From the NCBI RefSeq assembly GCF_002994745.2, contig NC_037092.1:19087501-19151500 (forward strand): a stretch of 64,000 nucleotides of DNA, read 5' to 3'. Shown piece after piece: positions 1 to 14,987 of the stretch. Source of the stretch: Rosa chinensis (lineage: Eukaryota > Streptophyta > Magnoliopsida > Rosales > Rosaceae). The number at the start of each line of letters is the position of its first letter. The first letter of the stretch is position 1. The translations under genes and the position numbers were made by a program. The notes below the pieces were generated by a model that saw only the letters and a list, made by a program, of their open reading frames with translations, was not told where the DNA came from and searched no databases.

Positions 1-740
1 CGCCGCAATTTTCCCAGAAATTAAGTCTCTAGCTTTATATACATTGCTACAAGTCCCTTGCCCAATCTGAACAGAACATAAAAAGAAAGCACAAATTTTC
101 AGATTAAAAAAAATTAAGCTAAAAATTTGAGATCTTTGAATCGAATTTGGCAACTCCAAGCACCTTAGAAAGCTTCTTGAAAGTGTTGGCCCTCCGCGGC
201 GTCCAACCCCAGATCGCGTCGCCGGCGACGGCCAATAGCCACGACAACCAGCCTTGCTGGTTCACTTGAAACGGCTTCTCGATTCGGACCCCGAAAACTG
301 CAGATATGTGGGCGGATCCGAGGAGGTATTGGAAATTGTGGAGGGGTTGTGGAGGAGGTGGTGGGGTAGAAGCGCCGGTGAGGGGAATGAGGGTTGTGAT
401 GGTGGTGGTGGTGGGTGGTCGTTGACAATGGATGAGGGAAGAGAGAGAGAGGGGGGGGGGGGGGGGGGCAGAGAGCGAGTCGAAGGGTTAAAAAGAAAAA
501 ACAAAAAAAAGAGAGGAAAAAATAAATATAAAAGAAAAAAAAAGTGAGGGTATAATAGACATTTCAGCATGTAAAAAATGCCACGTCAGCAATTTAACTG
601 AGATTTTGACGGATCATTGACGGCAAGGACCAATTAGGTGAAATTTGAGAGTTTAGGGAGTTTTCAGGTGAAATTGAAAGGTCAGGGACTGAAACGTCGA
701 CTCCCTATAAATATAGGGAGCAAACAGTATTTTGTCATTC
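1..740. mobile_element. Probable right-hand part of a Mutator-like (Pack-MULE style) element
   Basis: The right edge (about 545-740) is the kind of AT-moderate terminal sequence seen on plant Mutator-like elements, with phrases such as 'aaggtcagggactgaaacg' and 'gggagcaaacagtattttg'. It resembles in style the terminal inverted repeat of the well-bounded Pack-MULE at 38516-39937 ('agggactaaactgtttttc'). Inside lies GC-rich, gene-like sequence (165-430) followed by a purine tract and a G homopolymer at about 450-468. A minus-strand open frame over 165-428 is rich in His, Pro and Arg and matches no family I recognise. The left end and the TSD lie outside the window, so the class call is an inference. 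Confidence 0.35.
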
Positions 741-1070
741 TTTATAAAACAAAGCCAACTCCTACTATAACGGCAAATCTATTATTTTTCTGAGCTTCAG
801 ACACTGTTAACATGTAGTTATCTATTTTATACAAATTTCACATTGTTCCACAGTAGAGTTACAACAAACATTTAGGAATTAAATGAACCCCAACTGTAAG
901 AAAAGAAAGTAAATTTCAAGCATCAATACAAAGAGGGAGTTGTCCCTTGTTAAAGATCTAGCATTAACAAGAATTCACTTCACAACTAATGGTATAGATT
1001 TGGTTTAGGGACACTCCAGTAAGTACTTGTATCTTAATTAAATCTAAACAGCCAAGTGTAAATACGCAGA
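741..1070. other. Non-coding stretch upstream of kinase fragment
   Basis: AT-rich sequence without convincing open frames. By position it could be the degraded intron 1 of the receptor-kinase fragment that follows. I see no repeat or RNA gene in it. Confidence 0.4.
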
Positions 1071-1311
1071 ATATGAGTGGAGATGGATTGGCACTGGTAT
1101 CGCAGTTGCTCTACTTGTAATTATGTTTTTTATTCTCAGCCATCTTCTAAGGAGAAGAAAATTTTTACTTTCAGGTATGTTCATAACGCTTTGTGTGCTA
1201 GGAAAAATTTCACATGTTTGACATAGACAGGAAACATTGACATTTTGTTTTTTTCATTGATGATCTAAATAGGTGAGAACAGGAAAAAGATTCAGAATGA
1301 GTTGCTGAACT

Positions 1312-1883
<572 letters not shown>

Positions 1884-2285
1884 CAAGTGAAATCTAATCG
1901 ACCTACTGATGTGAATGTGGTTCAAAATGATGGAAAGATGGAACATCATGATTTAAGCATATTTAGCTATGCGCATCTATCACGGCTGCCACATGCAACT
2001 TCTCCAAGGAAAACAAACTCGGAGAAGGGGGCTTTGGACCTGTTTATAAGGTAAATTATGTGTTGAATAATGAAGATTCCATTTTCTTATTTATATTAAT
2101 AGCAAGCTGAATAGTAGAAGAGTTTTTTCTACTGATCATGGTGTGACATGTTAAAGATTATTTATGCAGGGAAAATTGGTGACAGGACAAGAAATAGCTG
2201 TGAAGAGGCTTTCAGAATGTTCAGGGCAAGGAACATTAGAGTTTAAAAATGAGCTGATACTTATATATGAGCTCTAACATACGAA

Positions 2286-2614
2286 CCTTTTAGTGAGAGA
2301 TCATTCTTTTTTTGGCCATTTTAAGAGATCGCTCATTAGATCCACTTTTCGATCACATTTTCACATCTTAACCGTTCTGTTTTTAGGTATATATGAGTAG
2401 ATTATCTCTACAAATTTGCAGCCAAATTAATAATCATTAAGGCATTAATAACTGCGATTTACAATTATGAACACGAACTATTCAAGTTGGACAGATTCGA
2501 TTCGTCCATTGATTTAATCTAGTTCGATACCTTTACGATCATCAATTTTGCTGGAAATTTGTAAAAATGATCTATACATTAAGACCTAAAAACTGAATAA
2601 TCGAGATGCTGAAA
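2286..2614. other. Spacer after truncated kinase
   Basis: Non-coding sequence with short near-repeats ('gagatcattc', 'gagatcgctcatt', 'ttcgatcac') that could be the remains of a small non-autonomous element. No boundaries could be set. The segment ends in TGAAA (2610-2614), the left TSD of the next element. Confidence 0.35.
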
Positions 2615-3129
2615 TGTCACGCCCCGAATTTTGAATAACAAATTCAAATCCGAAACATGAATTAAACAACTACAACAAATAAACGTTCTGAATTTTTTTC
2701 TCAGAACAACCACACCACATGCCACTCAAATTTCAAATCTCGAAAACCTCGAGTTAATTATTACAACTCACTCTTACAAAGTAAAATTGTAAAGCTCTAA
2801 ATGAGCATAACAAACCTCACAATAGAAATTCAGAGTATCACAAGCAGCTACTCTACACAGCTCGATCACCTTCCTGATTCTTCTGTCTTGTAGGATTACC
2901 CGCTACACCGTTTGAATAGTCTACCGGGAATTGCAACAACACAAAACCCGGTAAGCTTTTTCCAAAGCTCGTATGAGTAAACAAGAATGAACGGTTGATT
3001 TATTATAACACAATACTTTTAACTCAAGTAACAACAAACAATCTCAACATTCACAAAGAAAACGTCAAACCAACTCACAGAAAACAACGAGGAATACATC
3101 CCCACAATCCCCTAATCTCAATGTCACCT

Positions 3130-3300
3130 ATGTGGTCTTTCCTACAATTATTCCCCTTGCATGTGGTCTTTCCCACAACCTGCAATTATCCTCACTGCAT
3201 GTGGTCATTCCCACAACCTACAGTTATCCCCACTGCATGTGGTCATTCCCACAACCTACAGTTATTCCCATCGCATGTGATCTTTCCTACAACCTCAAAC
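3130..3300. repeat. Five-copy tandem repeat, about 38 bp unit
   Basis: Units share 'gcatgtggtc.ttccc(a/t)caacct' and diverge by a few bases each. They lie inside the solo LTR at 2615-5266. Confidence 0.85.
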
Positions 3301-3539
3301 ACATGCACTCTGGTTTATAGTTAAACCGAAGGACCTTAGACCATTTTGTCTTCAGAACCCCACATCATTGACCTCTATACAACCCATCAAGTCAACTATG
3401 ACTTTTCGAACATGAATTAATCCATCCAAAATCATCATATATAAATATGGCACAATACATTTCAGTCCATATTATATATAACATCATCACAATTCCACAC
3501 TCCTCAATGTCACACCATTCCATATATAACCACGTAAAT

Positions 3540-3576
<37 letters not shown>

Positions 3577-3929
3577 CGTAATTATCCACTCAGGAATAAT
3601 CACTAATACCAACTATAGTTCAAGCATAAAAATCGTGAAATTCATTTGTATAGTTAAAATTATTTTACTTACCTATGGACTGTAGTTGATCAAGTCCATA
3701 TGATTTAAAACAAATGTTTATTCCAAAAATATTTTCACACAATTACGACAAAATAAAGTAATTAAATGTACTCGGTTCGTAATATGAACCATGTGAGGTT
3801 TACTTACCTCTAAAATCCCGCTGCGTCTTCTTAACAGCTCAAGATACGATTCACAATCGTTCGCCAAATCAATCCGTCAATCACCTAATCCAATACGATC
3901 TTAACTTAGCCAACAACTCATAAACATAA

Positions 3930-4250
3930 TTAAACGACGATCCAACGGTCAGATCGAAATTAAACGATGATCCAATGGTCGGATCCTCACAGATCGCCCT
4001 TAGGATCATCCTCCTAAATTATCACGAAGATCCAACGGTCGGATCTTCCTTAATCGCCCTTACTAACATCTCCACAAATTTATATGAAAATCCGACGGTC
4101 GGATTCTCACGAATCGCCTTCCAAATCACTATTTCACAATTATACTAAGATCCAACGGTCGGATCTTAGCCCATGACCACAAAAAGTCACTGGGACAGTC
4201 ATAAGATCAACATATCAAAACTACAAGTTGATCGGACGGTCAGATCTTCA
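3930..4250. repeat. Dispersed array of near-palindromic 17-mers GATCCAACGGTCGGATC
   Basis: Six copies or close variants (near 3938, 3970, 4029, 4089, 4148 and 4233), spaced roughly 30-85 bp apart. Most are followed by 'ttcacagatcgcc'-like sequence. Each can fold back on itself. They lie in the LTR, where such arrays could be protein-binding or structural; function is not known. Confidence 0.8.
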
Positions 4251-5271
4251 CAGATCATAAATCGAATTATCGAAATCGATTGAAACGTAAAAATTCATAA
4301 CTTAATCATACGATATCCAAAAATTTCGTATAATATATCGAAATGATCGTCTTAACATGTAGAACATAAAAATGGGCAGAAACTGCCCTTAAGGTCCCCG
4401 GAGGTGGCCGGAAAGGCCGCCAGAGTTAGTGGCAGAGCCGCCGCCGACTACCGCCAATGGTGTCGGAGCCGGGCTGCTCCGCTTCATCTCATCAAGCTTA
4501 ACAACTTTCCTAACTAGCATGTAAGCTGGAAATGACCGGAAGGGGTCGAAATTACCTGGAATAGTCAAGGTGGCCGGAATTTTTTTCCAGAATCCGGCGA
4601 GCTTGAGTTCGACGTAAAAACTTCCACGAATCGCTTTGATCCCTTCTGTAGATTTGTTCAGCAACTCAAGGCGATCTCCCCAGTTCAATAATCACTCAAA
4701 ACGAAGCTCTACAGCTCGAGATATCCGGATCGAAAGTTTCGTTCGATCTAAGTCGAGGTTGACTTGCAGCCGCCGCCACAGACAACTCCGCCGATCAAGG
4801 TTGTTACTGGGAGCCTCAGGAGGTCAAGTCGACGTAGAAGGATAAGTTTGGTGAGGATTGGTGGCCAGAAACACGAGGAGTCGAGCTGGTTTGCCGGACC
4901 TTGAGGCTGTGTAGGTAGAGCGGCCCGAGGCGAAGCCAAGGAGAGTGGTCCGACGTCTGGAGGTGGCCTGAGGAGGGAGAGTTTGGCCGGAGAAGCCTTG
5001 CTCTGTTTTTTTTTTTTTGGTTCTGTTGTGCAAGAGAGAGAGAGGGAGAGTGAGAAACTGTTATGTTGCTTTGCCTACACCCTCCACCAAAACTCATACA
5101 ATAAAACAGAACATAGTGCCTCACTTTGCTGCTCAAAACATGGAACCTGCCTCACCTTTTCTTTATTTAAAGAACTCCACTACTTAGTGCCAAGAAAAAC
5201 AGGTTATTACAATCTTCTTTATTAAAAGAACTCCACTACTTAGTGCCAAGAAAACAGGTTATCACATGAAA

Positions 5272-5734
5272 TATGATGGAAAAGTGGGTCTCATAAAGGA
5301 TCTCTTACAATTGACAAAAAAAAGGATCTGTTAGTGGAAGGGCCATATATATATAGTTCTTTTATTAGGCCCAGATGCCCAATATATTGGTTCTTTTCTT
5401 TGGCCTCGTTTGGCTAAAGGAACTAGGGTCTTGGGAAAATAAACTCAATCATTTCATGTATTTGGGATGCAAAAGAAAATAAAACACTTCACTGAATAGA
5501 TGAAAAATAGGGAAAAAAGTGGTTCCTTCCATATCCCAAGGGATTCATTTTCTTTTCAATTATTTTCTTACATTTATTACTCATTTTCTATTATTTTACA
5601 TTTAATTACAAATATCAACAATTTACATGATAACTTTTTTTATATTACCAAACACCGCAAATGAAAGTTTATGAAAAAAAAATTTCATTTTATGTGAAAG
5701 ACAAAGGAATTTTTTTTGTTTTTCTACAAACTAA
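5272..5734. other. Spacer, possible decayed MITE
   Basis: AT-rich and non-coding. It contains 'ggcctcgtttggctaaagg' at 5401, a style of terminus common in plant MITEs, and an imperfect inverse 'ttaccaaacaccgc' at 5645. No TSD could be found, so no element is called. Confidence 0.3.
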
Positions 5735-5995
5735 GTGGTGTGTTGGTCGAATGGTCTAGTCTGGAACCTCCAGGTCTAGCGTTCGAATCCCAGCTCCATC
5801 CCATGGCTAGCAGATTTGAGGGACCCTTTGGGTTCGTGCGTCTGCGGTGCAGTGGATTAGTCTGGCTTTGCTTGACTTTCGCCGCAATATCGGTGCAGGT
5901 GTCCTGGCGCTGGAATACTACTGCATGGGTGTGTGCTGGAATACTACTGCATGGGTGTGTGAGTTACTCACAACTAACCTGATCAAAAAAAAAAA
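5735..5995 (+). mobile_element. tRNA-derived SINE with A-rich tail
   Basis: The 5' part has RNA polymerase III promoter-like blocks: an A-box-like TTGGTCGAATGG at about 5742 and a B box GTTCGAATCC at 5781-5790. The spacing suits a tRNA head. A non-tRNA body follows and the element ends in GATC plus 11 A. The body contains a 26 bp direct duplication (tgctggaatactactgcatg, 5910-5961). No clean TSD is visible. Pol III-type boxes plus a 3' A tail at about 260 bp fit a plant SINE; the family was not identified. Confidence 0.75.
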
Positions 5996-6444
5996 GGGTT
6001 TTAGTGAAAAGCCCACTCATTTTTTATTTTGCCCTTCGGTTTGCAAAATATTCCGGATTCACCACTGCTTATAAGGCTCTGGCCCTATCAGATACATGAC
6101 TGATAATGTGTGATTATTGTCTTGTGAGGAAGGAGTGAACATGGAGACTTGGACGTCGTTTAGATATGTGTTAATTTGCTCAACTCACAGAAACGTGGAG
6201 AACAGCTTCTCCGTCTCTTCTAGGAAGAAGATGAGGCGGGCGACTGAGGCGTCTGTAAGTGTGTGAACATAGAAAATACCTAGCGAAACGACAGGCATGA
6301 AAGAGACACATAATTGTATATAGACTCTGAGTCAAAGTCTTCGCTGTGTAAAGTCACGCAATGATTTTTATTCCACGAAAAAAATCAGACAAATCAAACA
6401 ATCAGCAAACAAAATTGCCAATGCAACCTTGAGTGACAATATCC

Positions 6445-9400
6445 ATGGCTAGAAGTCTCACCTTGATTTTCATTCTCATCACCCTGTTGGACTCCGGCAC
6501 CTTTAACCTTATTCAGAGAGTGAAGTCCGATGATGATTCGGCTCCTCCAGGAACATTTCTGCCAGGCAAGAAGCTAGGTGTGAACCATAGAACCGGCTAC
6601 ATCTGGTCACTTTCATCATCACCAAGTCCTTTGGGTTCTTTCACACTTTCTTGGGAGCACAAACGACGCCAATTGCATATTAGCCTAGGTGAGGTGGTTT
6701 ATTGGAGTAGTGGAGTCTTTAAAGATGGGAGGTTCGAATATATATCATCATCCAGGTACAATTTCACCATCGTTTCAAATAAAAGAGAAGACTCCATCAC
6801 CTACAGCACCGTGGATCATACTGATAAAGTGTCAGCATGGCTGCTGACGGACACGGGGGATCTGTATGATACTTATACAGGAGATGACATTGCGCGAGCA
6901 GACTGCGACGGCTATAGCACCGAGAAAGGGTGCCGTAGAAGACTCCGGCCAAGTAGTTGCATGGCGACATTTGGGGTTGAGTTTCAGCTGAGAAAAGCTT
7001 ACTGTCATTCAACTAGTGAAAGAACCCCATATTATTTTAGGAATGTAAGTAATGGCGCTAGTGAGTGCAAGGCCGCTTGTTGGCAAGATTGTGAATGCCT
7101 TGGCTTTGACATTGCGATTAATCAAACAGCTGGATGCCGTTTTTGGAGTGCAGACTGTCAATTTGATAAAGTCAGTGGATTCAGTTCTGGATCTAGTTTC
7201 GGTTCTGGATCTAGTTTTGTGCTGTCAAGATTAATCCCTTCACAACCATCGTCTCCCGGAAGTATTAGTAAGTCTATTGACAATCTTTTTATTGCCATTT
7301 GGAATTTTTCTCACCTCCAAAGGGATTTGGGTTTCATTCGCATGTTTCCTTGGTTGTTATCCTCTTCGCTAATCAATTTTTCTTCTTCAGGATTAATTAA
7401 ATTATTTTTTTATAACTGACTCAGAAAATTGTGCTTAGTCTAAAGGATGAAGAACTAATTGTGAAAAATAAAACAATTCAACTTAAAATTAATTTTTTCT
7501 ACCATTAGATTTACATCGAAGTATGGTTGAGGAAAAAAAATTGCTTGAGCATTTTCTGACTCAATTAATGACCAGGGGAACATTATTGGTTGTCCTAGAC
7601 CACTTTCCCTCTATTATTATTTTTTTTTTTTTGGGGTGGGGGTCTGACTACGCTTGTCTTCTCTTAGAACAAGATCCAGCACGTAGGTTGATCTGGATTG
7701 GCACTGCAGTTGTCTCTGCTCTACTGGTAATGGTGAGTTTGTTCGCCTGCTATCTACTAATAAGAAGAATAGGAAGGAAATTAGTACATTCAGGTATATT
7801 CTTTAAACATTATGTGTGCAGCCTGTTAATAAAGATTTCAATATTTCATATAGTGTCGAATGTTAATTATCTGCACATATCTACATATACAGACCGAAAT
7901 GGGGCAAAGGTTCAGGAAATTCTTACCTTGATGAAACCTAATATACCTACTCATGAAAATGATGGAAAGATAGGAAATGATATAAGCGTTTTTAGCTACA
8001 CATCTGTTCTGGCTGCTACACGCAACTTCTCAAACGAAAACAAGCTCGGTGAAGGGGGGTTTGGATCTGTTTATCAGGTGATCTAGATCTTAAGGCCCTT
8101 TGCATTCTATATATTCTAACTATAATAGGAGCTGAAATGTAATAGTGATAGTTGATAGCGTGACATATCATTGTTCATCAATTAATTCAGGGAAAATTGG
8201 TGACGGGACAAGAAATAGCCGTAAAGAAGCTTTCCAAAAATTCAGAGCAAGGCGCTCTAGAGTTTAAGAATGAATTGATACTCGTATATGAACTCCAGCA
8301 TACCAACCTTGTTCGACTTTTTGGATTTTGCATTCGTGGTGAAGAGAGGATGTTGATATATGAGTACATGCCAAACAAAAGTCTGGACAACTTTTTGTTT
8401 GGTAGGCATGACTATCACTAAAATTTTTATGTATATGTAAGAAAATTAAGTTTGTACAATATTTGCCAATTTGATAATTTGTTAACTCGACATATTTGAC
8501 AGATTCAACCAGAGGTGTGCTACTCAATTGGAAAAGGCGTTTCAACATAATTGAAGGAGTCGCTCAAGGATTGCTTTACTTGCACAAATACTCCAGAATG
8601 AGAGTGATTCATAGAGATTTGAAGGCCAGTAATATTCTACTCGATGAAAGCATGAATCCAAGAATTTCTGATTTTGGTATGGCAAGGACTTTTACACAAA
8701 ATGAACTAGAAGCAAATACTAAGAGGATTGTCGGGACATAGTAAGTAAAACACCACATTTTTATCATAGTTAACATCTTTCAATTTTAGTTGTTAGAACG
8801 ACTCACAAGGGGTTGTTGACTCTTTAGAAAGTTTCTTTTTTAGTAGAGAATAATATGCCACTTAAAAAAAAAATTTACTGTCCATTTGGTGCAGTGGTTA
8901 CATGTCACCTGAGTATGTCTTCGGGGGGAACTTCTCTATAAAGTCCGATGTGTACAGTTTTGGAGTCTTAATGCTTGAAATCATCAGTGGTAGGAGAAAC
9001 AACAGCTTCTACAATGATGATCGCGTGCTCACTTTAGCAGGATATGTATGTCACCTTATTATAATCTTTGTAGTGATATATGCTTCTCTCTTCTTTTTTT
9101 TTTCTCTTTTTCTGATATGTCAATATTACTTTCGCTTCTGCAGACATGGGAGCTATGGAAAAAAGATGCAGCGCTGGAACTAATGGATCCAACACTAGGC
9201 AATTCCTGTGATGAGGACCAATTGTTAAGATGCATGCATGTCGGTCTGCTCTGTGTGGAAGAGAATGCAACCGATCGGCCGAACATGTCAGATCTCATAT
9301 CTATGTTGACAAATGAAAGCGTGCCTTTACCTAAACCAACAAAGCCAGCATTTTGTACAAGGAGAAATGTGATCACGTCTGGTATAGATAGGAAGGGGCC

Positions 9401-9452
9401 AGAACTTGAATCTATAAATGGTCTGTCCATTTCTGATTTTGCTGCCCGTTAA
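6445..9452 (+). CDS. G-type lectin S-receptor-like Ser/Thr kinase lacking the bulb-lectin domain
   Basis: CES101-like plasma-membrane receptor kinase, inferred as 680 aa. Exons by GT-AG sites and phase: 6445-7267, 7668-7793, 7893-8077, 8191-8401, 8503-8740, 8895-9045, 9144-9452. Start is the first ATG; an upstream in-frame GTG at 6433 is not used. Order: signal peptide (about 1-20, [12 protein letters not shown]), S-locus-glycoprotein-like region, cysteine-rich PAN/apple-like region (about 170-250, [11 protein letters not shown]), transmembrane exon (275-316), kinase (about 368-640). Catalytic features are present: [10 protein letters not shown], Lys in IAVKKL (about 390), [18 protein letters not shown]. 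The bulb-type lectin domain is missing: the leader runs straight into TFLPGKKLG, which in paralogues follows the lectin domain. The gene is convergent with the - strand kinase 0.8 kb away. Ligand unknown. Expression is not shown by sequence. Confidence 0.85.
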
Positions 9453-9820
9453 AGCTACTAATCAACACACATCCTCTGCTGACTGTATTTTATGTAATTG
9501 GCATCTAATATGTACTTACAACAAAGTGGGTCAGCGATAATATGTACAGGCATATACGTTTTGGGGATTATCAAAGCATTCCACTTTGTAAAATTTTTTC
9601 ACACTCCACTCTAAGCAATAAAAAGTGGAGTGTAAGTGAAAACAAAGTGTCAAAATCACTATATTATGAAGCTAGTGTCTCTAAATTCTCGAGTCCATTA
9701 ATACCACTCAATGTTTTTTTTTCCTTCCCTTTGTCAATGGGCTCAAATGGATAAAACCCAAATCAGCATGCAACAGGCCCAGTATGAATCTAAAAACTGA
9801 CATACAATTGAAGCTTTTGT

Positions 9821-10149
9821 TGTAAATACTATAATTATATGGTTGTCCACTTAATTATTTTGGGACAACATGTAATACTCAATTGAGGAAACTTGAGATT
9901 GATCACCAAGAAATCATAAGAGTGGTCACCAAGTAACCTTGGGAGTGATTACCAAGTCATCTTATGAGTGATCACCAAGTTACTATATGAGTGATCACCA
10001 AGTTAGTGTGATCATCAAGTAATTCTACCCCTATTTAAAGGGAACAAATGAGAATGAGAAGACACACCACTTTCCCCCATCTATTCTTCTCTTTTCATAC
10101 TCTTCACTGTCTAACAAGCAAGTTATCTCATTTTATAATAGTTTCTGCA
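9821..10149. mobile_element. 329 bp solo LTR, TSD TTGT
   Basis: TG...CA ends (TGTAAATACT ... GTTTCTGCA) flanked by TTGT at 9817-9820 and 10150-10153. It contains a tandem series of about 25 bp units with 'gtgatcaccaagt' (9898-10022) and a TATA-like tatttaaag at 10030. The matching spacer in block B (about 40482-40505, 'gcttctgctttgttttattt') is the empty site, which confirms the boundaries. It probably derives from a small (TRIM-like) LTR element. Confidence 0.82.
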
Positions 10150-10278
10150 TTGTTCTTATTTATTTGTTTATATTTTTCAGAAACTATGAGATGCAATCTT
10201 AAGACCTACCACATTCTCATCCATCTGAATCTCACTTGAGCTAGAACTCATAAACAATGTACTAGAGCCTCTAAGGCT

Positions 10279-13553
<3,275 letters not shown>

Positions 13554-14987
13554 GGTTAAGGTCAAGTACTGTCTACTGCCCCAAAATGCCTTTTGATTTA
13601 ATACCCATTACAGAAATGAAACCAATCTTCTACTTTCATGACGTGACATACAAGAAAAATAAATTTTAGTCAGACAATAAAAAATAGGACAAATAATAAA
13701 GGAGACAGGTTGTCTTTTGGATTAGTTAGATTAGAATATTCCCAGAAGACGACTGACTCACTCTAGATCCCATGGAATAAAAGAAAAGTTTATGATGAGG
13801 AACAGAAGATAAAATATACCCTATTCTTGAAACCTGGTACCGATGATTGATCCTTGGATGTCATTGGGAAGTTTTATGATACAACTTTTCTTTATAAGTC
13901 TGGCAGTGTTCAAGTTTTCAACTCTTGGTGCAATAAACAATAGGATGATGCCATTGCTTATGAAAGATTGGATAGGATCATACCGTCATTTGCGGGTAAT
14001 AATTCTCAACATATTGTTTATGCACACTAAACAAAACAATTGAGATTCTCGACATTTCAATAATGTCATCTCTCTTGAACATGTCACTATATACATCGAT
14101 TTTATTAGCTTCTTTGAAGGATGCAGACCCTGTTTCTATGCCCTTTACTGGTGTTGCCTTTACTTGGCGCAATAGCATCAAGATGATACCATTGAATACC
14201 AGCACTGACCTGGATAGAACTCCCTTGACGCCTCCTCCTGGACAGGAAACAGCTATTGTTTAAACTTTTGTGGGGGGCTTAAGTCAACTCTACCAAGGAA
14301 GGAAAAAACAACTGCGAAATCGTAGTCAGCTCCTCCACAATACAACTTGGAGTGACCAAGAGTCAACCTCTAGTAACAAATAATGCAGGCCCAGCAATAT
14401 TGTTTAGTGCAGGCAGGACTCAGGTATCCAGCATTTCCAGCCTATGGCCTTTATGCTTCCCCCATATAGAACTTCAAAGTCGTAAATGGGTTTGCATTTG
14501 CAATCCCTTAAACTTGATAGAAGGCTTTTAATAATTCCGCTCCAGATCAAATAGTCTATAATATATAACATGATGTGATAGAGATGAAGATCCATGCATC
14601 TTGCAATATGTATCCTAAATTCAAATGACAGGACTACTCTGCTCAAAATTATATGAAGTTAACAAAATGAGCATTCGAAAGACTCAGTAAAGGATGCTAT
14701 TGGTAAAAGTTCCTATAATATAATGATGCAGTTGAAATATTCTTGTATGCAATGACAAAGAGAAAATGCAGAGCATTAGTTCTAACAAAAATAAGCTATG
14801 ATCATGATAGATTGGAATAAAAAATAATTATTTGGCCTGCAGACATTAAAAAGTAGCAATTTTCAATTATCCCCAAGTCACAGAATATTATAAGAACTTT
14901 TATTGAGATGATATACTCAGAATATTTTGTATGCATCATTAATATTCCTAGCATCCAAAATTTATGTCAAGAAAATATTTGAAGTCA
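13554..14987. other. Spacer between receptor kinase and LRK10L pseudogene
   Basis: No convincing gene. 13612-13790 is shared with block B (about 45968-46175), including 'gacaggttgtcttttggatt', and so dates from before the block duplication. Frames at 13843-14263 are short and match nothing I know; they may be the decayed 5' part of the LRK10L-type gene that follows. Confidence 0.5.

Larger units (their letters stand above)
2615..5266. mobile_element. Large solo LTR (about 2.65 kb), TSD TGAAA
   Basis: Begins TGTCACGCCCCGAA and ends GGTTATCACA, i.e. TG...CA ends as in LTRs. It is flanked by identical 5 bp TSDs TGAAA at 2610-2614 and 5267-5271. No gag, pol or second LTR is present, so it reads as a solo LTR of a large LTR retrotransposon family, or less likely a LARD-type element. 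Inside are a 38 bp tandem repeat (3130-3300) and an array of near-palindromic 17-mers (3930-4250). A near-duplicate end (5171-5213 and 5226-5266, both 'gaactccactacttagtg...') suggests an internal duplication of the LTR terminus. The short open frames in 4389-5225 resemble no protein I know. Confidence 0.78.

Noticed and set aside
262..570. Phe/Leu/Pro-rich frames near the left edge
   Set aside because: Low-complexity purine/pyrimidine tracts, with no family resemblance.
3132..3290. CRISPR-like regularly spaced repeat
   Set aside because: Repeats are contiguous 38 bp tandem units without unique spacers, in a plant LTR.
5735..5805. Functional tRNA gene
   Set aside because: A- and B-box-like blocks are present but no cloverleaf acceptor stem can be formed and an unrelated body with an A tail follows; a SINE fits better.
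6433..6444. Start of the lectin-less kinase at GTG 6433
   Set aside because: Nuclear plant genes use ATG; the first in-frame ATG at 6445 directly precedes the hydrophobic leader.
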